DNA of 64,000 nucleotides from Hydrogenophaga sp. BPS33 (GCF_009859475.1 NZ_CP044549.1:2356001-2420000), one strand, 5' to 3'. Shown: positions 25,099 through 34,348, numbered from the stretch's first letter. The notes: generated by a model not told the origin, from the sequence alone. Numbers and translations are program-made.

Positions 25099-25785
25099 AT
25101 GAACCGCTCACTTCCTTTCTCTCTCAAGACAGGGTCAGTCGCCGTGATGGCTATGGCCGTGGCCTGTGCGGTCAGCGCGCAGTCGGACATGCCGCGCAAC
25201 GACGCCAATACCACCACGGTGGCGCAGGCCGGCAGCGCCATGCCGGCACAGCGGCGCGCCTATGCGCCCGGCGAGGGCAACTTCTCCGTCATTCCGTACA
25301 CCTCGCATGGCTACATCGGCCTGAACCTCGGCCGCTCCGACTACGACCTGGGCTGTGGCGTCGGCGGCTTCGGATGCGACAGCAAGGGCAACGCGGTGAA
25401 CCTGTACACCGGGGGCATGTTCAACCGCTACTTCGGTGCCGAGTTGGGCTACCTCCACCTCGGCCGCATGGACCGTGGCGGTGGCCGGTCCGAGGCACAG
25501 GGCCTCAATCTGAGCCTGGTCGGCCGCGTGCCGCTGGGCGTGGTGCATCTGTACGGCAAGGTGGGCGGTGTGTACAGCCGCACCGAAGTCACGGCCAGCC
25601 CGCTGTCGGGCATCGCCACGGGCAAGGAAAGCGGTTGGGAGCCCTCGTTCGGCGCGGGCATTGGCTTTGACCTGAGCCCACGTTCGTCCATCGTGCTGGA
25701 ATGGAACCGCTACGACATGCGCTTCGTCGGTGCGGGCAAGCGCGAGGTAGAAACCACCAGCATTGGGTACATGCACAGGTTCTGA
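25099..25785 (+). CDS. OmpA-like outer-membrane beta-barrel protein
   Basis: A 228-aa protein with a signal peptide (about 1-28, ...CAVSAQ). An eight-stranded barrel of the OmpA-transmembrane/OmpW-like type follows: YIGLNLGRSDYDL, a repeated GxxGxxY alternation, VHLYGKVGGVYSR, and a last strand ending in the C-terminal Phe (IGYMHRF) typical of outer-membrane proteins. No OmpA peptidoglycan domain is present. GAGG stands 9 bases before the ATG. A sigma-54 promoter and a palindrome lie upstream, so it probably belongs to the regulon of the activator at 22839. The receiver and mgtC genes follow in the same direction. Confidence 0.85.
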   Translation: MNRSLPFSLKTGSVAVMAMAVACAVSAQSDMPRNDANTTTVAQAGSAMPAQRRAYAPGEGNFSVIPYTSHGYIGLNLGRSDYDLGCGVGGFGCDSKGNAVNLYTGGMFNRYFGAELGYLHLGRMDRGGGRSEAQGLNLSLVGRVPLGVVHLYGKVGGVYSRTEVTASPLSGIATGKESGWEPSFGAGIGFDLSPRSSIVLEWNRYDMRFVGAGKREVETTSIGYMHRF

Positions 25786-25865
25786 GCCCGCGTCGCGCTC
25801 CTTCGGCTGCGGATGGGTGTCTTGGGCGCCCCCGTGGCCGGCGCGACGTTCGCAAGGAGCACACC

Positions 25866-26297
25866 ATGAATACCCATGTGCCTTCGGGGGACCCGCCCCC
25901 GCTGCGCCTGCTGGTCGCCGACGACGACCGCGATGGCGCGGCGTTGCTCGCCATGTTCATGCGCGGGGAAGGCCATCGCGTTCATCTCGCCTACGACGGA
26001 GAGACTGCCTTGGCCATGGCCTTGTGCCTGCGCCCCGATGTGGCCATTCTGGACCTGGGCATGCCCGGCATGGACGGCCTCTCGGTCGCCCGGCAACTGC
26101 GCACCGAACTCACCGGCACCCGCATGCTGCTGTTGGCCGTGACGGGCCGAGGCGAGGTCGAGGACCAGATGCAGACGCGCGCGGCCGGCTTTGACCATCA
26201 CTTTGTCAAGCCGGCGAATCCGGTGGATCTGCGGGCCTGCATCGCCGACTGGTGCCAACGCAATGGCATGATGCCCCACGTTCCATCCAAGGGGTGA
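25866..26297 (+). CDS. Single-domain response regulator
   Basis: A 143-aa lone receiver. Acidic residues DDDRD near 19-23, the phospho-acceptor in AILDLGMPGMDG (about Asp62), Thr in AVTGRG and Lys in HFVKPANP are all intact, so it should be phosphorylated. There is no output domain. AAGGAG stands 6 bases before the ATG. It could be a phosphate sink or protein-protein effector for the kinases downstream. It lies 80 bases after the OmpA-like gene and just before mgtC, probably in one transcript. Confidence 0.88.
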   Translation: MNTHVPSGDPPPLRLLVADDDRDGAALLAMFMRGEGHRVHLAYDGETALAMALCLRPDVAILDLGMPGMDGLSVARQLRTELTGTRMLLLAVTGRGEVEDQMQTRAAGFDHHFVKPANPVDLRACIADWCQRNGMMPHVPSKG

Positions 26298-26302
26298 ATG
26301 CC

Positions 26303-26878
26303 ATGTCGGTTTTGCAGACGGTCTGGGCCACCATTCAAGCCGAGTTCGGCGATTTCGCCGAGGTCGAGCGCATCACCCGTGCGACCTGGCGCATGGGCGA
26401 GGCCCTCTTGCTGGGGGCGGCCATCGGCTGGGACCGCGAACGGCGCGATGCCGAAGCCGGCCTGCGCACGCACATGCTGGTGGCCTTGGGCGCCGCGTTG
26501 TTCGTGCTGATTCCGATGGAGGCCGGCATGGACCCGGAGCAACTCAGCCGCGTGGTGCAGGGGCTGGTGTCGGGCATTGGTTTTCTGGGGGCGGGCGCGG
26601 TGCTCAAAGACCAGGAGGAGGGCCGCATCCATGGCCTGACCACCGCGGCCAGCATCTGGGCCACGGCCGCGATCGGCTTGGCTGCGGGCATGGGCCGCAC
26701 GGGCACGGCGGTGCTGGCCACCGTGTTCATCCTGCTGGTTCTGGTGTCCCTGCGGCGCTTCGGGCGCACGCTGCGGCGTCGGCACGGGAATGAGCACCGC
26801 GATGAGGGGGGCCGCGACACCGACACGAACGCGGGTGCGCGCAGCCCTCGGGATTCAAGCGGTACAGGGCGACCCTGA
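26303..26878 (+). CDS. MgtC/SapB-family membrane protein
   Basis: A 191-aa inner-membrane protein of the MgtC family: GAAIGWDRERRDAEAGLRTH (the family's GxxxGxERexxxxpAGLRT motif), SGIGFLGAGAV and HGLTTAASIWATAAIGLAAG are all present, and four to five helices are predicted. The C-terminal tail is charged and lacks the extra cytoplasmic domain of longer members. Family members bind and inhibit ATP synthase or help survival at low Mg2+. Its role here is unknown. It begins 5 bases after the receiver gene, so both are one unit. Confidence 0.88.
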   Translation: MSVLQTVWATIQAEFGDFAEVERITRATWRMGEALLLGAAIGWDRERRDAEAGLRTHMLVALGAALFVLIPMEAGMDPEQLSRVVQGLVSGIGFLGAGAVLKDQEEGRIHGLTTAASIWATAAIGLAAGMGRTGTAVLATVFILLVLVSLRRFGRTLRRRHGNEHRDEGGRDTDTNAGARSPRDSSGTGRP

Positions 26879-26911
26879 GCGCCAACCCGTGGCAGTTGCC
26901 CTGCCCAGGCC

Positions 26912-26926
26912 TGGCACGTCACTTGC
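26912..26926 (+). promoter_or_regulatory. Sigma-54 promoter, exact consensus (TGGCACGTCACTTGC)
   Basis: All ten defined positions of TGGCAC-N5-TTGC match. Predicted start near 26938, about 48 bases before the GlsB/YeaQ-like ATG. A second TGGCACG lies 18 bases downstream without a matching -12 box. Confidence 0.75.
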
Positions 26927-26985
26927 TGCTTGGCACGTCTGCGGTGTCTGTGTCATTCCCTTAAATCCTGTGCAGGAGTTGCCTC

Positions 26986-27294
26986 ATGGTCGAAGTGCTT
27001 ATTTGGTTGGCCATGGGAGGTGTCGTGGGTTGGATGACCAGCGCCATCATGCAGCCCAGTCCCCCGCGCAGCCATGGATGGAACGTGTGCCTGGGCATGG
27101 CGGGCGCTGCCCTGGGAGGATGGCTCATACCGCCCCAGCTTGGCATGGCGGCGGGCAGTTCCGATGTGCTCAACATGGGGGCCCTTCTGGTGGCTCTGGT
27201 CGGCGCGATTCTGTTGCTGGCCATCGCCCATCTGTTCCAGCGCCCGGATGACGTGGCTGGGCCTGCGTCGCGGACCGCGCCGGACGAGCACTGA
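26986..27294 (+). CDS. GlsB/YeaQ/YmgE-family small membrane protein
   Basis: A 102-aa protein with three helices and the family's Gly-rich pattern (WLAMGGVVGWMTSAIM, GMAGAALGGWL, ALVGAILLLAIAHLF). AGGAG stands 8 bases before the ATG. Members (transglycosylase-associated protein family) are general-stress membrane proteins without an established activity. In this copy an exact sigma-54 promoter lies upstream, whereas enteric relatives are sigma-S genes. Confidence 0.85.
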   Translation: MVEVLIWLAMGGVVGWMTSAIMQPSPPRSHGWNVCLGMAGAALGGWLIPPQLGMAAGSSDVLNMGALLVALVGAILLLAIAHLFQRPDDVAGPASRTAPDEH

Positions 27295-27315
27295 CAGCCG
27301 GATCGGCCCTTGCGT

Positions 27316-27330
27316 CGGCAAATTTTGCCG
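27316..27330. promoter_or_regulatory. Palindrome CGGCAA-N3-TTGCCG, candidate activator site upstream of rpoN
   Basis: A 6-bp inverted repeat whose right arm continues TTGCCGCA, the same as the site at 24947. It lies about 119 bases before the -24 element of the rpoN promoter, a usual distance for an enhancer-type site. Confidence 0.5.
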
Positions 27331-27448
27331 CAATAAGGTGAAGACGCAGGCCGTTGTGTGAGTTTTTGTGTCGGCCGACAGCGCTGCCCGCGTCCCGCTT
27401 CCTGCGTGCACGGGTGAATTGTTCGAATCTGTATCTACCCTGCCCATG

Positions 27449-27463
27449 CGGCACGGCCGTTGC
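27449..27463 (+). promoter_or_regulatory. Sigma-54 promoter upstream of rpoN (CGGCACGGCCGTTGC)
   Basis: Nine of ten defined positions match TGGCAC-N5-TTGC, with GG-N10-GC spacing. Predicted start near 27475, 30 bases before the rpoN ATG. This suggests the sigma factor drives its own gene. Confidence 0.6.
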
Positions 27464-27504
27464 ATGACCTTGCGGCACAACAGCCGGATCAAGGAGGAAA
27501 CCGC

Positions 27505-28995
27505 ATGCAGATGGACGTTCGCGCCGGTCAGCGCCAAACCCAGACCCAGACCCAGACCCTGTCACCCCGTTTGCAACACGCCGTGCGCTTGTTGCAGATG
27601 TCTTCCCTGGACTTTGGCACCGTGGTGCGAGACGTCCTGGGGCGAAACCCGTTCCTGGAAACCGAAGAGGCGGACGACGAAGACGGGCGCCAAGATACCC
27701 AGGACACGGTGATCGACGATCCATTCGATGGCCCCGAGCCGCCACAGCCGCTGGCGCACGAGACCGTCGACGAGGTGCCCGGGCGCGCCAGCGAAACCGA
27801 TCGCGATCTCTGGCTGGCCGACAGCTTCGCCCCGGCTCGCAGCGCGCACAACGGTGACGTCTCAGCGCTGGACTTCATGGCGGCGCACACCTCGCTGAGC
27901 ATGCACCTTCATGCCCAGTTGAACACCTTGACCTTGTCGGAGCGTGACCTCGCCTTGGCTGGCGCGGTGGTGGAGTCGCTGGACGACGATGGTTACTTGC
28001 GCACCCCGCTGGACGAACTGCTGGGGGTGGTGGGCGTGCAGCCCACAGCCTCGTTGCCGGAGATGCAGATCGCATTGAAGATGGTGCAGTCGCTCGATCC
28101 GGCGGGGGTGGGCGCCCGCGATGTGGCCGAGTGTCTCGCGTTGCAATTGGCCGACATCGAATGCCCCCAGGTGCGTGCGATGGCCCGCGAGATCGTGGGC
28201 CATCATCTGGGCGAACTCGCCGCGCGCGATGTGATGGCCTTGTCCCGTGCGCTCGGTCATTCGCCTGGCGAGGTCGAGCGGGTGTGCGATCGCATCCGGC
28301 GGCTGGACCCGCGGCCTGGGTGGCGCTGGAGTCCGTCGCGCACGGGGTACATCGTGCCGGATGTGATCGTGAAGAAAGACCGGGGCAACTGGAGCGTGCT
28401 GCTCAACGCCGCGATCGTTCCCAAGGTGCGCGTCAACGAGGTGTATGCCCAGCTGTTTCAGCGCCACCGCTGCGCCAACAACGCCGACAACGCCGACATG
28501 AGCGCGCACTTGCAGGAGGCGCGCTGGACGCAGCGAAACGTGGAACAGCGCTTCTCCACCATCCTGGACGTGGCCCAGGCCATCGTGCGGCGCCAGCGCC
28601 ACTTCTTCGAATACGGCGCGATGGCCATGAAACCGCTGGGCTTGCGCGAAATCGCCGACGAGGTGGGCATCCACGAATCGACCGTCTCGCGTGTGACGAA
28701 CAACAAATACATGGCCACGCCCAGCGGCGTCTTCGAGCTCAAGCACTTCTTCTCGCGGGCCATGGTGAGCGCCAACGGCAAGGCCTGCTCGGGGACGGCC
28801 ATTCGCGGGCTGGTGCAGGACATCATCGAGGCCGAGTCGCCCGAGCAGCCCTTGTCGGACGCCGAGATCACGCGGCAACTGGCGCGCCAGGGCCTGACGG
28901 TGGCGCGGCGCACGGTCACCAAGTACCGCCAGATGCTCAAGATCGATGCCGTGGACCGGCGGCGACGCCACGGCCCGGCGCAGACGGCTCACTGA
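27505..28995 (+). CDS. rpoN: RNA polymerase sigma-54 factor, probably an accessory copy
   Basis: A 496-aa sigma-54. The N-terminal Gln-rich activator-interacting region (LSPRLQHAVRLLQMSSLDF), the acidic region II, the core-binding region (SVxDPAGVGARDVAECL-like), the helix-turn-helix LREIADEVGIHESTVSRVT and the RpoN box ARRTVTKYR (467-475) are intact. AAGGAGG stands 5-6 bases before the ATG. Canonical betaproteobacterial rpoN sits in the lptB-rpoN-hpf-ptsN locus. This one stands among signalling genes, so it is probably a second copy. Its 3' end overlaps the convergent hybrid kinase gene by 7 bases. Confidence 0.92.
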   Translation: MQMDVRAGQRQTQTQTQTLSPRLQHAVRLLQMSSLDFGTVVRDVLGRNPFLETEEADDEDGRQDTQDTVIDDPFDGPEPPQPLAHETVDEVPGRASETDRDLWLADSFAPARSAHNGDVSALDFMAAHTSLSMHLHAQLNTLTLSERDLALAGAVVESLDDDGYLRTPLDELLGVVGVQPTASLPEMQIALKMVQSLDPAGVGARDVAECLALQLADIECPQVRAMAREIVGHHLGELAARDVMALSRALGHSPGEVERVCDRIRRLDPRPGWRWSPSRTGYIVPDVIVKKDRGNWSVLLNAAIVPKVRVNEVYAQLFQRHRCANNADNADMSAHLQEARWTQRNVEQRFSTILDVAQAIVRRQRHFFEYGAMAMKPLGLREIADEVGIHESTVSRVTNNKYMATPSGVFELKHFFSRAMVSANGKACSGTAIRGLVQDIIEAESPEQPLSDAEITRQLARQGLTVARRTVTKYRQMLKIDAVDRRRRHGPAQTAH

Positions 28996-30923
28996 GCGGT
29001 GAGATCACCCGGGCGGGACGCCTCGAAGTCGGTGTGCACCGCAGCGAGCACTCGCACGAGTTCTTCGGGGCTGACGGGTTTGAGAATGTGGTGGTCAAAG
29101 CCGGCCTGCCGCGCGGCTTCGCGGTCGGCGGCCTGACCCCAACCGGTGATGGCCACCAGACAGATGCCTTGCGTGGCCGGGTCGGCCCGCAACTGGCGGG
29201 CGACCTGATAGCCATCGAGCTTGGGCATGCCGATGTCCAGCAGGGCGATGTCGGGGAGGTGCTCGCGCGCATGGTGCACGGCCGCGTCGCCATCGTGTTC
29301 CACGGACACCCGGTGGCCGCTGGCGCTCAGGATGGCGGCGAAGCTCTCCGCCAGGTCGACGTTGTCGTCGGCCACCAGGATGCGCAGCGAGCGCGTGGTG
29401 GGCTGGGAGGCCGGAGCCGCGAGCGCGGTGGGAGCGGACGCGAAGCCGAAGCCGCGCGCGCGAGGCAGGCGCACCGTGAAGCACGAGCCCTGGTTCAGGC
29501 CCGCGCTCTGCATGGACAGCGTGCCCTGGTGCAACTGGATGATCTGACGCGACAAGGTCAACCCCACGCCCAGGCCGGCATTGCCGCGCTGCAGCGTCTT
29601 GTCTGCCTGCTCGAACATCTCGAAGATGCGCTCCTGCATGCCCGGCGCCACGCCGATGCCGGTGTCGGCCACCGCGATGGCGATCTCATCGGCGTCCGCT
29701 TTCAGCTGGATGTCGACACGCCCGCCTTGCGGCGTGTAGCGGCAGGCGTTGCTCAGCAGATTGGCGAACACCTGCGTCAGGCGCACGGTGTCGCCATTCA
29801 CGTACAGCGGTTCAGCCGCCGGGTGCAGGCTCAGGTGCAGGCCTTGCTGTCGGGCCAGGTCCTGCGCACCCAACACGGCAGCGCTCAGCAGTTCGCCAAT
29901 GTCCACCGTCTCCAGGTTGAGCGAGAGCTTGCCGGTGGCCACGCGCGAGGCATCCAGCAGATCGTTGATCAGCCGCACCATGTGCTTGAGCTGGCGCTCG
30001 AGCACGCCCAGGGCCTTGTCCCTCGCCTCGGGGCTGGCCGCTGGCATCTGCAGCAGGGCCACCGCACTCGTCATGGGCGAGAGCGGGTTGCGCAGCTCGT
30101 GGGCCAGCGTGGCCAGGAATTCGTCCTTGTGCCGGTCGGCCTGGCGCAACTCGTGTTCGACGCTTCGGCGCGTGACCATCTCGCGCTCCAGTTCGCTCGT
30201 GCGCGTCTCGCATTCGGACAGCATGCGGTTGAAGGCATCGACGAGAACGCCCACGTCCTTGTAGTGCGTGGCCGGCGCGCGAAGCGCCCAGTTGTGGCTG
30301 CCGATCACATCGCGTGCCACCTCGGTCATCCTCTCCAGCGGGGCGGTGATGCGGCGCTGCAGGTGCACGAACAGGTAGAACGCCGTGGCCAGGCTCACCG
30401 CGCTGACCGCGAGCACGATCCACGCGAAGTCCGCGACGCGGTCCCAGACCCCATGTTCCGCCTTCAGGTACAGCATGCCGAGCCGCCGTCCATCGCGCTC
30501 GATGCCTTGGGTCATCTCCAGCGTCGACCCGCTGAAGCTCGGCCCCCAGGCGCGCGCATCGGGCGCGATGCGCGCGGGCACCTGGCCGGATGGGCCGGTG
30601 AGGGAGGCCAGCAGCGCGCCATCGGCGCCATACACGGCCGCCGCCTGGATGCGGGGCTGTTGCCAAAGCGTGTCGAGATTTTCCCGCACTGCCTCGGCGT
30701 TTCCGGTCTCCATGGCGGCCGCCGTGGAGCGGGCGATCAAGTCGGCCTGGGCCCGCATGTCGGCCACGCCCGCCTCGCGGTACAGCGTGAATTCGTAGGT
30801 CAGCAGCGCGCCGGCGCTCAGCAGGACTGCCAGAAACGTGGTGAGCAGCGCCGCGAGCGTGAGCTGCTGGCGCAGCGAGGTGGGCTTCGCGGCGCGCTTG
30901 CGATGGGCTTCTACCTCCGGCAT
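28989..30923 (-). CDS. Hybrid sensor histidine kinase/response regulator
   Basis: A 644-aa membrane kinase. Helices at about 18-38 and 165-185 bracket a periplasmic sensor domain. A HAMP-like segment (ITAPLERMTEVARD), a coiled linker, the H-box AHELRNPL with His275, the N-box LLSNACRYTP, G-boxes VADTGIGV and GLGVGLTLSRQI follow, and a C-terminal receiver carries LLDIGMPKLDG and ILKPVS. The ATG at 30923 has AGAGG 9 bases upstream. It lies divergent from the PAS kinase at 31031 and convergent with rpoN. It may phosphorylate the sigma-54 activator or the lone receiver nearby, which is inferred from location only. Confidence 0.9.
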   Translation of the reverse strand: MPEVEAHRKRAAKPTSLRQQLTLAALLTTFLAVLLSAGALLTYEFTLYREAGVADMRAQADLIARSTAAAMETGNAEAVRENLDTLWQQPRIQAAAVYGADGALLASLTGPSGQVPARIAPDARAWGPSFSGSTLEMTQGIERDGRRLGMLYLKAEHGVWDRVADFAWIVLAVSAVSLATAFYLFVHLQRRITAPLERMTEVARDVIGSHNWALRAPATHYKDVGVLVDAFNRMLSECETRTSELEREMVTRRSVEHELRQADRHKDEFLATLAHELRNPLSPMTSAVALLQMPAASPEARDKALGVLERQLKHMVRLINDLLDASRVATGKLSLNLETVDIGELLSAAVLGAQDLARQQGLHLSLHPAAEPLYVNGDTVRLTQVFANLLSNACRYTPQGGRVDIQLKADADEIAIAVADTGIGVAPGMQERIFEMFEQADKTLQRGNAGLGVGLTLSRQIIQLHQGTLSMQSAGLNQGSCFTVRLPRARGFGFASAPTALAAPASQPTTRSLRILVADDNVDLAESFAAILSASGHRVSVEHDGDAAVHHAREHLPDIALLDIGMPKLDGYQVARQLRADPATQGICLVAITGWGQAADREAARQAGFDHHILKPVSPEELVRVLAAVHTDFEASRPGDLTAQ

Positions 30924-30990
30924 GGTGGGCATCCTCTGGCGTTCCAACAGGGCGTGCGGGCCCGCCCGCCGTCTCGGGCCCGGACAGTCC

Positions 30991-31003
30991 GGCACAATGT
31001 GCC
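30991..31003. promoter_or_regulatory. Perfect palindrome GGCAC-AAT-GTGCC between divergent kinase genes
   Basis: A 5-3-5 palindrome in the 107-bp region shared by the two divergent kinase genes, 28 bases before the ATG at 31031. It could be an operator; no -12 element makes it a sigma-54 promoter. Confidence 0.35.
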
Positions 31004-31030
31004 TCACCCCCACACACTACCGCATGCCGC

Positions 31031-34000
31031 ATGGTCGAAGCATCTTCAGGGTCGGAGTTCTCTCGCGAGGGCAGCTCATTGCAATGGCCGCAGGCCGCGG
31101 CAACCGGCGTGCCCTATGAGACCTTGTTCATGGCGTCGCCGCTGGCGGCGAGCCTGACCAGGCTGTGCGATGGCCGTCTGCTGGCCGTCAACGATGCGTG
31201 GCAGGTGCTCACCGGCCTGCGGCGCGAAGCCGTGCTGGGCCGCACCACCGTCGATATCGGGCATTGGCCCGATGCCGGGGCCCGTGCGCGCTACCTGAGC
31301 GAGGGGCCGCCCCCCAGTGAGTTGCAGTATCTGCGGCTGCGCGATGGCGTGGAGTACCGGGTGCGCCTGCACGCCACGGTGCTGTCCATGGCCGGTGATC
31401 CGGCGGTCCTCATCTACATGACCGATGCCACCACGGAGTTCGAGGCCGAAGCCGCTCAGGTGCGCAGCGAGCAGGCCTTGCGCGAGGCCAATCGGCGCCT
31501 GGAGCAACAGGTGGAGTTGCACGCGGCGATCGAAAAGCTGGCCCATGTCGGCCACTGGATCAACGCGCAGGAGGACGCCTATGTGGATTGGTCACCCGGG
31601 CTGCACGAGATCACCGGCGTGCCGCCGGGCGAGCGCCTGCGGCGCGCGGATGCGCTTGACCCCATCCATCCCGAGGACCTCCCGGTCTGGCGCGAGGCCC
31701 GTGCGGCGCTGGATGGCCGCGAGGTCGAGTTCCGCTGGCTGCGCCCCGATGGCCAGACACGGCGGCTGCGCACCCGCATCGGGCAGACCACGGTGGGAAA
31801 CAATCGGCACACCGCCTTCGGTGTGGTGCAGGACATTACCGCCGAGCGCGAAGCCAGCGAGCGCCTGGCAGAGCAGTACAAACTGCTGCAGAACATTGCC
31901 GCGCGCGTGCCGGGCATGATGTACGAAGCACGGCTCAAGCCCGATGGCACGAGCGTGATCAGCTACGTGAACGAGGTCGCGCACACCATGCTGGAAGTGG
32001 CGCCCAAGGACCTGGAGCAGAACGCCAGCGTGCTGTTCGACCGCGTGCACCCCGACGACCGGGCCGAAGTGATCGCATCGCTGAACGCCTCGGCGCGGCA
32101 GTTGAGTGCCTGGCGCCAGACCTACCGCGTCTGCCTGCCCACGGCGGGTGTGCGCTGGCAGCAGGTGGAAGCCATGCCGCAGCGCGAGGCCGATGGATCG
32201 GTGGTCTGGCACGGCTTCTCCACCGACGTGACCGCCGGGCGCCTGGCCGCGCAGAAACTCGAGCGCCAGCACCGCATGCTGGAGGCCGTGCGGGCGGCAC
32301 AGACCGACTACATCGAAGCCGACGACAAGCGCAAGGCGTTCGAAGGGCTGCTGCAAGGCTTCCTGTCGGTCACCGGCAGCGAATTCGGTTTTGTGGGCGA
32401 GGTGCTCTACGACGACAACGGAAAACCGTACCTGCGCACCAGCGCCGTCACCAACATCGCATGGGACGAGGCTTCGCGCCTCATGTACCAGAGCCAGGCC
32501 GCCTCGGGCATGGCCTTTCGCAATCTCGACACCCTGTTTGGCCATGCGATGTTGACCGGCCAACCGGTCATTACCAACGACCCCACGCGACACCCGCGCG
32601 CCGGTGGCCTGCCGAGTGGACACCCTCCCATGAACGCCTTTCTCGGCGTGCCGCTGGCCGTGGGCGAGCGGATGGTGGCGATGGTGGGCCTGGCCAACCA
32701 GCCCGGGGGCTACAGCGAAGAAGACATCGAGTTTCTGCAGCCACTGCTGGGTGCGGTGCGCCAGTTGGTCATGGCATGGCGCGGCCACCTGGAGCGCCGG
32801 CGCACGCGCGAGCAACTGCAGATCACCAGCGAACTGCTGACCGAAAAAAGTCTGGATCTGCAGGCCACGCTGGACAGCATCGACCAAGGCCTGTGCCGCG
32901 TGGACGACCAGAACCGCGTGACCGCCTACAACCGCCGCCTGCTAGAGATGCTGGATCTGCCAGAGGCTCTGCTGCAAGGACAACCCACCACCGACCAGGT
33001 GCTGCGCTTCCAGACCGAGCGTGGCGATTTCGGTCCGGGGCTGTCCTGGGTCGATCCGGTCGCGCACAGCCATGTATTGCACGGCGTGTCGCACGTGCAG
33101 TCCCCGGATAAGTACTGGCGCAAGACGCAGGATGGGCGCATTCTGGAGATGCGCACCCGTACGCTGCCCGATGGCGGCCTTGTGCGCACCTTCTCCGACG
33201 TGAGCTCCTACGTGCAGGCGCAGGATGCCTTGCGCGAAGAGCGCCAGCGCCTGGCCTGGGTGCTGGAGGCCACGCGGCCGGGCGTCTGGGAGAACAACCT
33301 GGTCGACAACGCGCTGACGGTGAACGACCGGTGGGTCGAAATGCTGGGCTACACCGCGGACGAACTCAGGCCCATGCGGGCCGAGACCTGGGAGGCACTC
33401 GTGCATCCGGACGATCTGCGCCGCGCCGACGACATTCGCGACCAGCATCTGAGTGGCGCGTTGCCTTACTACGAATGCGACATCCGCATGCGGCACAAGT
33501 CCGGGCGCTGGATCTGGGTCAACACGCGAGGCCGCGTGCACAAGCGCGACGTCGACGGGCGTGGCCTGTTCATGTCAGGCACGCACATCGATATCACCGA
33601 TCGCGTGGCCGCGCAGGAGCAGGTGAGGGCGCTCAACGCGAACCTGGAGCAGCGGGTGATCGCGCGCACCGCCGAGCTGGAACGCTCGATGCGCGACATG
33701 GAGGCCATTTCCTATTCCATCGCCCACGACTTGCGCTCGCCGTTGCGTTCGGTGAACGGCTTCGCGGCCATCGTGCTGGAAGAAGAGGCCGATCGCCTGA
33801 GCCCCAACGGGCGCGACATGTTCGAGCGCATCGCGCGCTCCTCGCGCAACATGGGTCAGATGATCACCGACATGCTCGAACTGTTGCGGGTGGTGCGCGT
33901 GGACCTGGAGGCCGTGCCGGTCGACATGGTGGCGCTCGCGCATTCGGTGGCAGATGCCTTGTCCGCCCAGTCCACGCACGCGCGCATCCGCATCGACACG

Positions 34001-34348
34001 ATGCCCTTTGCCTTGGGCGACGCGACCTTGTTGCGCCAGGTGCTGGCCAACCTGATGGACAACGCGCTCAAGTACTCCATGCACGTGGAGCAGCCCGAGC
34101 TGGAGGTGGGTTACGACGCCGAACAGCGCGTTTACTTCGTGCGCGACAACGGGATCGGCTTCGACATGGCCCACGCCGACAAATTGTTCGGCCTGTTCCA
34201 GCGCCTGCACGCCGGCAGCAGCGTGCCGGGCATGGGGGTGGGGCTGGCCATCGTGGCGCGCATCGTGGAGCGCCACGGCGGGCGGGTCTGGGCCGAATCC
34301 AAGCCGGGCGAGGGCGCTACGTTCTGGTTGCGCCTGCCACAGGCGTGA
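31031..34348 (+). CDS. Multi-PAS/GAF sensor histidine kinase (bacteriophytochrome-type kinase core)
   Basis: A 1105-aa soluble kinase. PAS domains run from about 28, 170, 285, 615 (PAS-7-like, SIDQGLCRVDDQNRVTAYN) and 735 (VWENNLVDN...GYTADELRP), with a GAF domain near 430-590. The HATPase region matches phytochrome-like kinases: H-box AHDLRSPLRSVNGF with His899, N-box LMDNALKYS, G-boxes RDNGIGFDM and GMGVGLAIV. No chromophore-binding phytochrome domain is present. No transmembrane segment or receiver is seen, so it should signal to a separate regulator. The lone receiver at 25866 and the activator at 22839 are candidates. Confidence 0.9.
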   Translation: MVEASSGSEFSREGSSLQWPQAAATGVPYETLFMASPLAASLTRLCDGRLLAVNDAWQVLTGLRREAVLGRTTVDIGHWPDAGARARYLSEGPPPSELQYLRLRDGVEYRVRLHATVLSMAGDPAVLIYMTDATTEFEAEAAQVRSEQALREANRRLEQQVELHAAIEKLAHVGHWINAQEDAYVDWSPGLHEITGVPPGERLRRADALDPIHPEDLPVWREARAALDGREVEFRWLRPDGQTRRLRTRIGQTTVGNNRHTAFGVVQDITAEREASERLAEQYKLLQNIAARVPGMMYEARLKPDGTSVISYVNEVAHTMLEVAPKDLEQNASVLFDRVHPDDRAEVIASLNASARQLSAWRQTYRVCLPTAGVRWQQVEAMPQREADGSVVWHGFSTDVTAGRLAAQKLERQHRMLEAVRAAQTDYIEADDKRKAFEGLLQGFLSVTGSEFGFVGEVLYDDNGKPYLRTSAVTNIAWDEASRLMYQSQAASGMAFRNLDTLFGHAMLTGQPVITNDPTRHPRAGGLPSGHPPMNAFLGVPLAVGERMVAMVGLANQPGGYSEEDIEFLQPLLGAVRQLVMAWRGHLERRRTREQLQITSELLTEKSLDLQATLDSIDQGLCRVDDQNRVTAYNRRLLEMLDLPEALLQGQPTTDQVLRFQTERGDFGPGLSWVDPVAHSHVLHGVSHVQSPDKYWRKTQDGRILEMRTRTLPDGGLVRTFSDVSSYVQAQDALREERQRLAWVLEATRPGVWENNLVDNALTVNDRWVEMLGYTADELRPMRAETWEALVHPDDLRRADDIRDQHLSGALPYYECDIRMRHKSGRWIWVNTRGRVHKRDVDGRGLFMSGTHIDITDRVAAQEQVRALNANLEQRVIARTAELERSMRDMEAISYSIAHDLRSPLRSVNGFAAIVLEEEADRLSPNGRDMFERIARSSRNMGQMITDMLELLRVVRVDLEAVPVDMVALAHSVADALSAQSTHARIRIDTMPFALGDATLLRQVLANLMDNALKYSMHVEQPELEVGYDAEQRVYFVRDNGIGFDMAHADKLFGLFQRLHAGSSVPGMGVGLAIVARIVERHGGRVWAESKPGEGATFWLRLPQA

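Noticed and set aside
28131..31157. A 1008-codon plus-strand frame across rpoN and the hybrid kinase
   Set aside because: It crosses two well-supported genes in other frames and shows no domain.
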